64,000 nt of DNA from Prevotella sp. (GTDB taxonomy: Bacteria; Bacteroidota; Bacteroidia; Bacteroidales; Bacteroidaceae): NCBI GenBank assembly GCA_017458125.1, contig JAFTGB010000032.1:1-64000 (forward strand), written 5' to 3'. Numbering within the stretch: the stretch's first letter is position 1; the number at the start of each line of letters is the position of its first letter. Below the pieces are notes generated by a model, which was given only the letters and a program-made list of their open reading frames with translations, searched no databases and was not told where the DNA came from. Below are positions 8,648-16,357 of the stretch, piece by piece. Made by a program: the position numbers and the translations under genes.

Positions 8648-9769
8648 TTAGTTCCTGTTCACGAGTCGGCGCCCTTGGTTGTAGTGCCCCGTGGCCGTCA
8701 CCTTGCCGTTGCGGTCTTTCTCCACGAAGTCGCCGTCGCGCTTGTCGTTGACATAGGTGCCCTCGAAACGCTTGCCTTCCTTGTCCTCCTCTATGGCGGG
8801 ACCGTTGCGCTTGCCTTGCTTGAAGTGCCCCTTGAACTTGGAGCCGTCGGCGAAGTGCATGATGCACTCCCCGTCGGGCTGGCCGTTGCGGAACGAGCCC
8901 TCAATGACATCACCGTTCTTGTATGTCACCTTGGCACGGCCGTTCAGGCGGTCCTTCTGCCACTGGCCGGTGTAGGTATCGCCGTTGGCCGTCGTCCATG
9001 TGCCTTGCCCGTGACGCTCACCGTTGAGGAACTGGCCCGTGTACTTGTCGCCGCTGGCACTGCGGAAGATGCCCGTACCCGTGCGGGCTCCCTTGGAGTA
9101 GTCGCCCTCGTAGGTGTCGCCGTTCTGGAAGCGGTAGATGCCCTTACCCTCCTGTACGTCGCCCGAGAACTGTCCCACGTAGACGTCGCCGTTGGCGTAG
9201 TAGAAGGTACCCTTGCCGTGCATCAGGTCGTTCAGCCACTGACCCTCGTACGACGAGCCGTCGTTCCAGTCGAAGTGGCCCTTGCCGTTCTTCTTGTCGT
9301 TCTGCCACTGGCCCTCGTACCAGGCACCGCCCTTATACTTGTAGAGTCCCTTGCCGTGACGCTTGTCCTGCTTCCAGTCGCCGTCGTAGATATCGCCGTT
9401 GAAGTAGTACATCACGCCGTGGCCCTCGCGGTCGTCGCGGTACCACAGACCCTCATAGCGGTTGTTGTTGGCATAATAGAAGGTGCCCTTGCCGTGCTGG
9501 TGGTCCTGCATCCACTCCCCCTCGTACTTCTCGCCGTCATAGAACGCGTAGACGCCATAGCCCTGACGCTTGCCTTTGACGTACTCGCCTTCAAAGCTGT
9601 CGCCGTCCTTCCACGACGTCCGGCCTTTGCCGTGAGGCTTACCTGCCTGCATCTCTCCCTGATACATGCCGCCATCCTTCATCACGCAAGAGCCGAGCGT
9701 GATTTTCTGTGCTGACGAATCCATCAGCATCATGGCAGCAAACATCACAAAAATATATCGTAGCTTCAT
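8648..9769 (-). CDS. Exported MORN-repeat protein
   Basis: The 373-residue protein starts with a signal peptide (MKLRYIFVMFAAMMLMDSSAQ). The rest is almost entirely MORN repeats of about 23 residues (pattern Y.G.W...HGKGTF.Y.NG). MORN repeats form beta-hairpin rods used as scaffolds. Together with the signal peptide this points to a periplasmic or surface structure, but no enzyme activity can be assigned. It heads the MORN-yhcH-glgB transcript and has a clear promoter. Confidence 0.88.
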   Translation of the reverse strand: MKLRYIFVMFAAMMLMDSSAQKITLGSCVMKDGGMYQGEMQAGKPHGKGRTSWKDGDSFEGEYVKGKRQGYGVYAFYDGEKYEGEWMQDHQHGKGTFYYANNNRYEGLWYRDDREGHGVMYYFNGDIYDGDWKQDKRHGKGLYKYKGGAWYEGQWQNDKKNGKGHFDWNDGSSYEGQWLNDLMHGKGTFYYANGDVYVGQFSGDVQEGKGIYRFQNGDTYEGDYSKGARTGTGIFRSASGDKYTGQFLNGERHGQGTWTTANGDTYTGQWQKDRLNGRAKVTYKNGDVIEGSFRNGQPDGECIMHFADGSKFKGHFKQGKRNGPAIEEDKEGKRFEGTYVNDKRDGDFVEKDRNGKVTATGHYNQGRRLVNRN

Positions 9770-9791
9770 GTAGTTTCTAATTTTAGATTGA

Positions 9792-9822
9792 CAAAAGTAG
9801 GAAAAAAAAACGAAACCGCAAA
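9792..9822 (-). promoter_or_regulatory. Promoter of the MORN-yhcH-glgB transcript
   Basis: On the minus strand TTTG (9822-9819), a 19-bp spacer and TACTTTTG (9799-9792), about 20 nt before ATG 9769. It fits the Bacteroidota consensus. Confidence 0.72.
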
Positions 9823-9881
9823 AGCATTTAATGTTATTTCACTAAGTTTGCTATAAAATTGCGAAATGACAGACTACAACT

Positions 9882-10010
9882 CGGAGCGGCTTCTTCCAAC
9901 AGACGGAGCGGCTTCTTCCAACGGACGGAGCGGCTTTCTCCAACAGACGGAGCGGCTTCCTCCAACAGACGGAGCGGCTCCTTCCAACGGTTGGTGACGC
10001 TCCGTCCCTT
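9882..10010. repeat. 22-bp tandem repeat array, five copies
   Basis: Copies start at 9882, 9904, 9926, 9948 and 9970, exactly 22 bp apart, with core CGGAGCGGCTTCTTCCAAC and small variations. The array ends in an inverted fragment (TTGGTGACGCTCCGT, about 9990-10005). A second array with the same period and words is at 40025-40105. It fills the 346-bp gap between the MORN gene and kdsB together with the two promoters. I see no gene in it. Confidence 0.85.
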
Positions 10011-10031
10011 AGCGAAAAAAAACATAGCGGA

Positions 10032-10063
10032 TTTGGAGGTTACAACGAAATGTGCTACCTTTG
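10032..10063 (+). promoter_or_regulatory. Promoter of kdsB
   Basis: TTTG (10032-10035), a 20-bp spacer, TACCTTTG (10056-10063): a perfect consensus, giving a leader of roughly 50 nt before ATG 10116. Confidence 0.82.
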
Positions 10064-10115
10064 CACCTCGAAGCTTTTGGCTGACACATGATAAAACCGA
10101 TATAAGACAAAGACA

Positions 10116-10859
10116 ATGAAGTTTGTTGCAATCATTCCCGCCCGCTACGCCTCGACGCGCTTTCCGGGCAAACCGTTAGCAGTGCTCGGCGGCAAGCCGG
10201 TCATCCAGCGCGTCTACGAACAGGTGAGCAGCGTGGTCAACGAGGTTCATGTGGCTACCGACGACGAGCGCATCCGCCAGTGCGTCGAACAGTTCGGAGG
10301 CCATGCCGTCATGACACGCAGCGACCACAAGAGCGGCACCGACCGCATAGAGGAGGCCGCCGAGAAAACAGGCACCACGGCCGATGTCATCATCAACGTG
10401 CAGGGTGACGAACCATTCATCCAGCCGTCACAAATAAAGACTCTAATGCAACTGTCTGACGACGCTGATACTCAGATAGGTACATTAGGGAAACCATTCG
10501 ACAGCATGGAGGCTGTACTCAACCCCAACTCACCAAAAATCGTCACCGACAGGCAGGGCTTTGCGCTCTACTTCTCGCGCAATGCCATCCCCTTCGTCCG
10601 AGGGGTGGAGCAGGCCGAATGGCTCACCCGTTTCCCCTACCTGAAGCACTTAGGCATCTATGCCTACCGCCGCGACGTGCTGCGCCAAGTGACACTGCTG
10701 CCCCAGTCGCCGTTAGAGCAGGCGGAGAGTCTGGAACAGCTGCGGTGGTTAGAGAACGGCTACCGCATCCGCGTGGGGCTGACCGACACGGAGACCGTAG
10801 GCATCGACACGCCCGAGGACCTTGAGCGCGCCGAAGCGTTCCTAAGCCAAAGGACTTGA
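10116..10859 (+). CDS. kdsB: 3-deoxy-manno-octulosonate cytidylyltransferase
   Basis: KdsB activates Kdo to CMP-Kdo for the inner core of lipopolysaccharide. The 247-residue length is normal. Signatures: IIPARYASTRFPGKPL (nucleotide-binding loop), VHVATDDERI, HKSGTDRIEEAA and IINVQGDEPFIQ. It has its own promoter and ends 11 bp from the convergent dnaJ-like gene. Confidence 0.96.
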   Translation: MKFVAIIPARYASTRFPGKPLAVLGGKPVIQRVYEQVSSVVNEVHVATDDERIRQCVEQFGGHAVMTRSDHKSGTDRIEEAAEKTGTTADVIINVQGDEPFIQPSQIKTLMQLSDDADTQIGTLGKPFDSMEAVLNPNSPKIVTDRQGFALYFSRNAIPFVRGVEQAEWLTRFPYLKHLGIYAYRRDVLRQVTLLPQSPLEQAESLEQLRWLENGYRIRVGLTDTETVGIDTPEDLERAEAFLSQRT

Positions 10860-10870
10860 TTTTGTGTTCA

Positions 10871-11515
10871 TCAACGGGCAAGCTGCACCTCGCGCAGCAG
10901 CTGACGCTGACGTTCTGTCAGCCCGGTGGGTAGCTTGACCTGATAGGTCAGGATGAGGTCGCGCCCTGCCCTGCCCTTTCCGCGCAGACGCACCTTGGTG
11001 CCGGGCTGCGTCTCGGGTTTCACCTTCAGCTTCAGCCGTTCGCCCGTCCCCGTGGTCACCATGATGTCGCCGCCCAGCAGGGCCGTGAACATGTCGATGG
11101 TGACCGTAGCCTCCGTGTTGGCCGGCTCGGCACGGCGTGCCTGACCGCCCATGCCGCCGAAGAGGTCCTGGAAGAACGACGAGAAACCGTCACCTCCCGT
11201 AAACTGCGAGAAGTCGAAGCCCTCGAAGCCACCGCCGCCTCGTCCGCCGCCAAAGCCGCCGAAGCCGCCGGCCTGCTCGAACTGCTCGGCCTGCTTCCAC
11301 TGTTCGCCATACTTGTCGTACTTGGCACGCTTCTCCGGGTCGCCTATCACGTCGTAGGCTTCCGTCAGTGCCTGAAACTTGGCTTTCGCCTTGGGGTCGT
11401 CAGGGTGCAAGTCGGGATGAAACTGCTTGGCTCGCTTCAGGTATGCCTTCTTCACATCCTTCTGCGCTATCGTCTTGTCGACGCCCAAAATCTTGTAATA
11501 GTCAATAAATGCCAT
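10871..11515 (-). CDS. Short DnaJ-family co-chaperone (CbpA-like)
   Basis: The J domain (residues 4-70) carries the HPD tripeptide (FHPDLHPDD) that stimulates the ATPase of DnaK. A Gly/Phe-rich linker (GGFGGFGGGRGGGGFEGFDF) follows, then only one substrate-binding beta domain (VTIDMFTALLGGDIMV...KVRLRGKGRAGRDLILTY). There is no Cys-rich zinc domain and no room for two C-terminal domains, so at 214 aa it is shorter than CbpA. An AGGAGG about 9 nt before the ATG is a strong Shine-Dalgarno, rare among its neighbours. Confidence 0.9.
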   Translation of the reverse strand: MAFIDYYKILGVDKTIAQKDVKKAYLKRAKQFHPDLHPDDPKAKAKFQALTEAYDVIGDPEKRAKYDKYGEQWKQAEQFEQAGGFGGFGGGRGGGGFEGFDFSQFTGGDGFSSFFQDLFGGMGGQARRAEPANTEATVTIDMFTALLGGDIMVTTGTGERLKLKVKPETQPGTKVRLRGKGRAGRDLILTYQVKLPTGLTERQRQLLREVQLAR

Positions 11516-11578
11516 ATCCTTAGTCCTCCTGTTTTGTTATACATCTACTGGACATACAGCAAAAAGCGTGCCTATTGA

Positions 11579-11610
11579 TTTGGCGGAACAAAAAATATTA
11601 CGTACCTTTG
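11579..11610 (+). promoter_or_regulatory. Promoter of the 5'-nucleotidase, only 5 nt from the ATG
   Basis: TTTG (11579-11582), a 20-bp spacer, TACCTTTG (11603-11610), then five bases and ATG 11616. The expected start point falls on or next to the A of the ATG, so the mRNA should be leaderless or nearly so. Confidence 0.78.
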
Positions 11611-11615
11611 CACGT

Positions 11616-13358
11616 ATGAAAAGAACTGCATTAACCATCGCAACACTCATGTGCCTGACTATGAGCACCCTGGCACAAAAAGCCAAGACCGTCACCCTGC
11701 GCCTCGTGGAAACCAGCGACGTGCACGGAGCCTTCTTCCCCTACAACTTCATCGAGCAGCGGCCCATGCGCGGCTCGCTGGCTCGCGTAAGCACCTACCT
11801 CAAGCAGCAGCGCCAGACCTATGGCGACCGGCTCATTCTGATGGACAACGGCGACATCCTGCAGGGACAGCCCACATGCTACTACACCAACTTCGTCAAG
11901 CCCACACTGAAGAACGTAGCAGCAGAAGTCATGAACTACTTGAAGTACGACGCTGAAGCCATTGGCAATCATGACGTTGAGACCGGACACAAAGTGTACG
12001 ACAAATGGATTAAAGAGCTGAACTGCCCCACCCTCGGCGCCAACATCATCGACACGAAGAGCGGCAAGCCCTACGTGGAACCATACCTCATGCTGGAGCG
12101 TGAGGGCGTGCGCATTGCCGTGCTGGGCATGCTGACGCCCGCCATCCCCAACTGGCTCCATGAGTCGCTGTGGTCGGGCATGCGTTTCGAGGAGATGGTA
12201 GGCTGCGCCCGTCAGTGGGTCAAGACGCTGCGCGAGAAAGAGCAAGCCGACGTCGTCGTGGGACTCTTCCACAGCGGATGGGAGGGCGGCATCTGTACCG
12301 AACAGTACGACGAGGATGCCGCCAAGAAGATAGCCGAGCAGGTGGAGGGCTTCGACGTCATCTTCTTCGGTCACGACCACACCGTACACCAGAGCACTAC
12401 GAATGGTGTGCTCTGTCTGAACCCCTCATGCAACGCCGTCAACGTGGCCGAAGCCACACTGAAGCTGCGCGTCAGCAACAACGGCAAGGGCAAAGGCCGC
12501 AGGAGCGTGAAAATCATAGAGAAGACGGGGCGCATTGTCGACATCAGCAACGAGGCCGTTGACGAGGACTTCGTCAAGCACTTCCAGCCGCAGATGGACA
12601 GTGTGCAGGCCTTCGTCAACCGTCAGATAGGCACCTTCGCCAAGACCATCCGTTCGCGCGACGCCTTCTTCGGGTCGGCACCATTCTGTGACTACATCCA
12701 CGAGCTGCAATTAGAGCACACGGGAGCCGACATCTCGTTCAACGCCCCGCTGCAGTTCAACACCGAAATCAAGGCCGGCCCCGTCACCGTCAGCGACATG
12801 TTCAAGCTCTACCGCTACGAGAACCAAATATACGTGCTGCGCATGACCGGACGGGAGGTGCGCCAGATGCTGGAGATGTCGTACGACCAATGGGTGAACA
12901 CCATGAAGTCGCCCGACGACCACATCATGCTGGTCTCTGAAAGCACCCTCGGCGACCAGCAGCGTCTGGGATTCAAGAACTTCTCGTTCAACTTCGACTC
13001 GGCAGCAGGCATCGACTATGAGGTGGACGTCACCAAGCCCAACGGGCAGAAGGTGCGCATCCTGCAGCTGTCGGACGGACGGCCCTTCGAGGAAGACCAG
13101 TGGTACCGCGTAGCCATGAACAGCTACCGGGGCAATGGCGGCGGCGAGCTGCTCACCCGCGGCGCCGGCATCGACAAGGACTCCATACCCGCCCGCATCG
13201 AATATATGAGCGAGCGCGACCAGCGCTACTACCTGACCCAAAAGATAGAACGCGAGGGCAACGTGGAGGCCCGCGCACTGCACAACTGGTGCTTCGTGCC
13301 CGAGGAGTGGGCAGCACCGGCCATAGAGCGCGACCGCAAAATCCTCTTTAAGGAATAA
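11616..13358 (+). CDS. Exported bifunctional metallophosphatase / 5'-nucleotidase
   Basis: The 580-residue protein starts with a signal peptide (MKRTALTIATLMCLTMSTLAQ). The metallophosphatase half has the two-metal motifs VETSDVHGAFF, MDNGDILQG, IGNHDVETG, LFHSGWEG and FFGHDHT. The C-terminal half is the 5'-nucleotidase specificity domain (FNAPLQFN...YRYENQIYVLRMTGREVRQMLE, MNSYRGNGGGELL). It probably hydrolyses nucleotides or 2',3'-cyclic nucleotides in the periplasm. I start it at ATG 11616 because the signal peptide begins there and the promoter lies immediately upstream. An in-frame codon at 11568 would be upstream of that promoter. Confidence 0.93.
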   Translation: MKRTALTIATLMCLTMSTLAQKAKTVTLRLVETSDVHGAFFPYNFIEQRPMRGSLARVSTYLKQQRQTYGDRLILMDNGDILQGQPTCYYTNFVKPTLKNVAAEVMNYLKYDAEAIGNHDVETGHKVYDKWIKELNCPTLGANIIDTKSGKPYVEPYLMLEREGVRIAVLGMLTPAIPNWLHESLWSGMRFEEMVGCARQWVKTLREKEQADVVVGLFHSGWEGGICTEQYDEDAAKKIAEQVEGFDVIFFGHDHTVHQSTTNGVLCLNPSCNAVNVAEATLKLRVSNNGKGKGRRSVKIIEKTGRIVDISNEAVDEDFVKHFQPQMDSVQAFVNRQIGTFAKTIRSRDAFFGSAPFCDYIHELQLEHTGADISFNAPLQFNTEIKAGPVTVSDMFKLYRYENQIYVLRMTGREVRQMLEMSYDQWVNTMKSPDDHIMLVSESTLGDQQRLGFKNFSFNFDSAAGIDYEVDVTKPNGQKVRILQLSDGRPFEEDQWYRVAMNSYRGNGGGELLTRGAGIDKDSIPARIEYMSERDQRYYLTQKIEREGNVEARALHNWCFVPEEWAAPAIERDRKILFKE

Positions 13359-13403
13359 CCCACCGTAACACCCACATCACCCACTCCCCCCACAACACCC
13401 ACC

Positions 13404-14150
13404 ATGCAATACTTCGTCTTCTGCCAATCGGACCTCGTCATAGAGCGTACCCCCGACGGCTACGCCATACCTACCGAGCCGCCCACCGAGCCCAAGCCCT
13501 GGACGACGGTGATGGACGTTGACGACGTCAAGGCCTACCGCATTGACGCGCCACTCACCGACACGACACGCTACGTGATGTGTCCCCTGCGCCAGTCGTA
13601 CTACAAACTCGCCGAGGCCGACTACCTGAAAGCCGGCAAATGCCACGAACTGCTCTACTGGGACCAGAACACCAAATACTGTGGCGTCTGCGGCGGAATG
13701 ATGCACTTCGACACGCCCATCTCGAAGAAATGCGAGCACTGCGGCAAGGAGATATGGCCTCAGCTGGCCACGGCCGTCATCGTGCTCATCCACAAAGACG
13801 ACGAGGTGCTGCTGGTGCGTGCCAACAACTTCCGCCACGACTTCTACGGTCTCGTGGCGGGTTTCGTCGAGACGGGCGAGACACTGGAGGAGGCCGTCTA
13901 CCGCGAAGTGCTGGAAGAGGTAGGGCTGCACATCACCAACCTGCGCTATTTCGGTTCCCAGCCATGGCCTTACCCATGCGGTCTGATGGTGGGCTTCACC
14001 GCCGACTACGACTACGGCAAGATACACCTGCAGCGCTCCGAGCTCAACAAAGGAGCCTGGTTCCGCCGCGACAACCTGCCGAACATCCCGGAAAAGCTCT
14101 CCATAGCGCGCCGCCTCATCGACGCATGGCTGGAAGGAGATGAGAAGTGA
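13404..14150 (+). CDS. nudC: NAD(+) diphosphatase (NudC-type Nudix hydrolase)
   Basis: The protein (248 aa) has a four-Cys zinc ribbon (CGVCGG...CEHCGKE), then a Nudix box GFVETGETLEEAVYREVLEE with the metal-binding REVLEE. It also has the NudC-specific SQPWPYPCGLM downstream. The family splits NAD(H) into NMN and AMP, and in bacteria also removes NAD caps from RNA 5' ends. The gene lies 45 bp after the nucleotidase, which could process the products further; that link is inference. Confidence 0.95.
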   Translation: MQYFVFCQSDLVIERTPDGYAIPTEPPTEPKPWTTVMDVDDVKAYRIDAPLTDTTRYVMCPLRQSYYKLAEADYLKAGKCHELLYWDQNTKYCGVCGGMMHFDTPISKKCEHCGKEIWPQLATAVIVLIHKDDEVLLVRANNFRHDFYGLVAGFVETGETLEEAVYREVLEEVGLHITNLRYFGSQPWPYPCGLMVGFTADYDYGKIHLQRSELNKGAWFRRDNLPNIPEKLSIARRLIDAWLEGDEK

Positions 14151-14160
14151 GAGGTGAGAG

Positions 14161-15531
14161 ATGAGAGGTGAGAGTACATCAAACATCGTACATCAAACAT
14201 GGATTGCCGACCTCTTGGTGCTGGCTGCCGTGGTGTTACTGAACCCCACCATCAACCAACGCCCTGCCCCGCCGCGCATTCCCGACAAAGTAGAGACCGT
14301 CGTGTATCAACGGCTGACTGCCGACTCCACACAACTCAAGGAGCTGCAATACTACATGCGCACGCACGACGTGACCGACGAGGGCTACAACCTCATTGCC
14401 CAATACCACACCCTGCTGCTCAACCAGGCAGGCAAGGAGGCCAAGGCACTCACCGTGCGGCACGTCAAGGCGAAAGACCGCCTGCTGCCTGCCGTCATGA
14501 CGGGTAACGGCTACTGGAAGTCAGGACACTACTGGCGAGGGAAAGTGAGCGGACGGGCCATCACCCGCGACTGGAAGGGGCGCGTCGTCTGCGGCGTGTT
14601 CGATGCCGACACCGTGGTCACGGCAGTCCGCACTGACTCCACCGGCATCTACCGCGGACAAATGGATGCCTCACTGCAAGCCTGCGGACAAGGCTCCTTC
14701 GACGCACCGGACGGCACTCACTACGAGGGGTTCTGGCGAGACGACCGCCGCCACGGCTTTGGCTTTGAGTCGTCGCCCCACCACCCTGTACGTGTAGGCC
14801 AGTGGAAGGAGGGGCGCTTCCTGGGCGAACGGCTGCGCTATACCGCCGAACGCATCTACGGCATCGACATCTCGCGCCACCAGCACGAAAAAGGGCGCAA
14901 ACGCTACCGCATCAACTGGCAGCAGCTGCGCATCACGTCGTTAGGCCACAAGCATCCCACTGGCGGGCAGACCTTCCCCGTGTCGTTCGTCTACATCAAG
15001 TCTACCGAGGGCACCAGCATCCGCAACCGCTACTTCGTGCAGGACTACCAGCAGGCCCGCAGGCAGGGCATCCGCGTAGGAGCCTACCACTTCTTCTCCA
15101 TCCGCACCTCGGCATCGGAGCAAGCCAAATATTTCGTTAACCACACCCTGTTCCGCCCCGGCGACTTCCCGCCCGTCCTCGACGTGGAGCCTACGCACGC
15201 CCAGGTGCAGCAGATAGGCGGAAAGGACGAACTGCTACGTCGCATCAGCGTATTCATGCAAATAGTAGAGCAGCGCACACACATGCGACCCATACTCTAC
15301 GTCAGCCAGTCGTTCGTCAACCGCTACCTGCACGACGCCACCGACATCAAGCAGAAATACAACGTATGGATAGCCCGCTACGGCGAATACAAGCCCGACG
15401 TCAAGCTGGTCTACTGGCAGCTGAGTGCCGACGGGCGCGTCAGGGGCATCACGGGTGATGTCGACATCAACGTCTTCAACGGCTATCAGGCCCAGTGGGC
15501 GGACTTTCTACGGACGGGAGTTCATAAGTGA
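14161..15531 (+). CDS. GH25 lysozyme-like protein with MORN hairpin and membrane anchor
   Basis: The 456-residue protein has an N-terminal hydrophobic segment (WIADLLVLAAVVLL, about 15-28) and a middle region with at least two MORN-like hairpins (YRGQMDASLQACGQGSF, YEGFWRDDRRHGFGF). The C-terminal GH25 domain (about 238-450) has YGIDISRHQHEKG, YIKSTEGTSI, GAYHFFS and the catalytic pair in VLDVEPTH. GH25 enzymes cleave the glycan of peptidoglycan. Start ATG 14161 is the only ATG that keeps the membrane segment in frame. It lies 11 bp behind nudC within a short GTGAGAG repeat. Confidence 0.9.
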   Translation: MRGESTSNIVHQTWIADLLVLAAVVLLNPTINQRPAPPRIPDKVETVVYQRLTADSTQLKELQYYMRTHDVTDEGYNLIAQYHTLLLNQAGKEAKALTVRHVKAKDRLLPAVMTGNGYWKSGHYWRGKVSGRAITRDWKGRVVCGVFDADTVVTAVRTDSTGIYRGQMDASLQACGQGSFDAPDGTHYEGFWRDDRRHGFGFESSPHHPVRVGQWKEGRFLGERLRYTAERIYGIDISRHQHEKGRKRYRINWQQLRITSLGHKHPTGGQTFPVSFVYIKSTEGTSIRNRYFVQDYQQARRQGIRVGAYHFFSIRTSASEQAKYFVNHTLFRPGDFPPVLDVEPTHAQVQQIGGKDELLRRISVFMQIVEQRTHMRPILYVSQSFVNRYLHDATDIKQKYNVWIARYGEYKPDVKLVYWQLSADGRVRGITGDVDINVFNGYQAQWADFLRTGVHK

Positions 15532-15561
15532 AGGTTGAGGGTTGAAGGTTGAGGGTTGAGG

Positions 15562-16227
15562 TCAGAGATAGAAATCGCAGGTGAGCGCCTGGTAGGCGGC
15601 GTCGCCTAAGGTCATAGCCGACCGCTCACACTGACACGGATGCTTGCGGAAAGCCAGCAGATAACGCCGGGCCGGTTTTCCGCTTTTCGTATGGAATGCA
15701 CATACACGACTGGGGAAGAAGCCCTGAAACGTGGCTTCATCCTCCATGCGCTGACGGTAGTCGAAGGGCACCACCACCGACAACTCCCCATCGTCGTCTA
15801 ACAGCCGCCACGCCGCCTGAATCAGTTCGGCATAGGTCAGCGTGTCGGCATGACGGGCCATACTCCGCTGACGGTCCGGGGCCGCCAAAGCATCAATAAA
15901 GAAGGGCGGATTGCTCACCACGGCATCATAACAGCCCACATGCTGCTGAACGCGTTCGCACCTCACACTGATGCGCGCTGCGAAGGGCGACGCCGTCACG
16001 TTCTGTCGCGCCTGCGCCACGGCATCAGCATCAATGTCTATGGCCGTCACCTGAGCTTCGGTATGACGCTGCGCCATCATCAGGGCTATCACCCCCGTCC
16101 CTGTGCCCACATCTAACACGCGCCGCCCGCCACGCGCCCATGCACCGAGAAGCACGGCGTCGGTACCCACCTTCATGGCACAGCGGTCCTGGCTGACGGA
16201 AAATTGCCTGAAACGAAAAACCTCCAT
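15562..16227 (-). CDS. trmN6: tRNA1(Val) A37 N6-methyltransferase
   Basis: A 221-residue class I SAM methyltransferase. Motif I is VLDVGTGTGVIALMMAQ and the catalytic NPPF is in VVSNPPFFIDAL. The N-terminus FRFRQFSVSQDRCAMKVGTDAVLLGAW is typical of the YfiC/TrmN6 group, which methylates A37 of tRNA1(Val). The frame is open far upstream, but ATG 16227 is fixed by the family start and by a promoter that ends 5 nt before it. It is convergent with the GH25 gene and divergent from the MATE gene. Confidence 0.93.
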   Translation of the reverse strand: MEVFRFRQFSVSQDRCAMKVGTDAVLLGAWARGGRRVLDVGTGTGVIALMMAQRHTEAQVTAIDIDADAVAQARQNVTASPFAARISVRCERVQQHVGCYDAVVSNPPFFIDALAAPDRQRSMARHADTLTYAELIQAAWRLLDDDGELSVVVPFDYRQRMEDEATFQGFFPSRVCAFHTKSGKPARRYLLAFRKHPCQCERSAMTLGDAAYQALTCDFYL

Positions 16228-16232
16228 GCCTG

Positions 16233-16263
16233 CAAAGGTACAAAATAAGCAAGACGCAGCAAA
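16233..16263 (-). promoter_or_regulatory. Promoter of trmN6, 5 nt from the ATG
   Basis: On the minus strand TTTG (16263-16260), a 19-bp spacer, TACCTTTG (16240-16233), then CAGGC and ATG. This is the same geometry as at 11579-11616 and suggests a leaderless mRNA. Confidence 0.75.
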
Positions 16264-16313
16264 GAAGATATTAAAATATCTTACGGAACGCACGATATTT
16301 CGCAAAAAAGTCG

Positions 16314-16321
16314 TACCTTTG
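16314..16321 (+). promoter_or_regulatory. -7 element of the MATE gene
   Basis: TACCTTTG, 36 nt before ATG 16358. A matching TTTG is not at the ideal distance. Confidence 0.6.
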
Positions 16322-16357
16322 CAACTCACTTTGTTAAAAAAGAATAGACGAACAGCC

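Noticed and set aside
9882-10010. CRISPR array
   Set aside because: The 22-bp units abut without spacers and vary internally; no cas genes are near.
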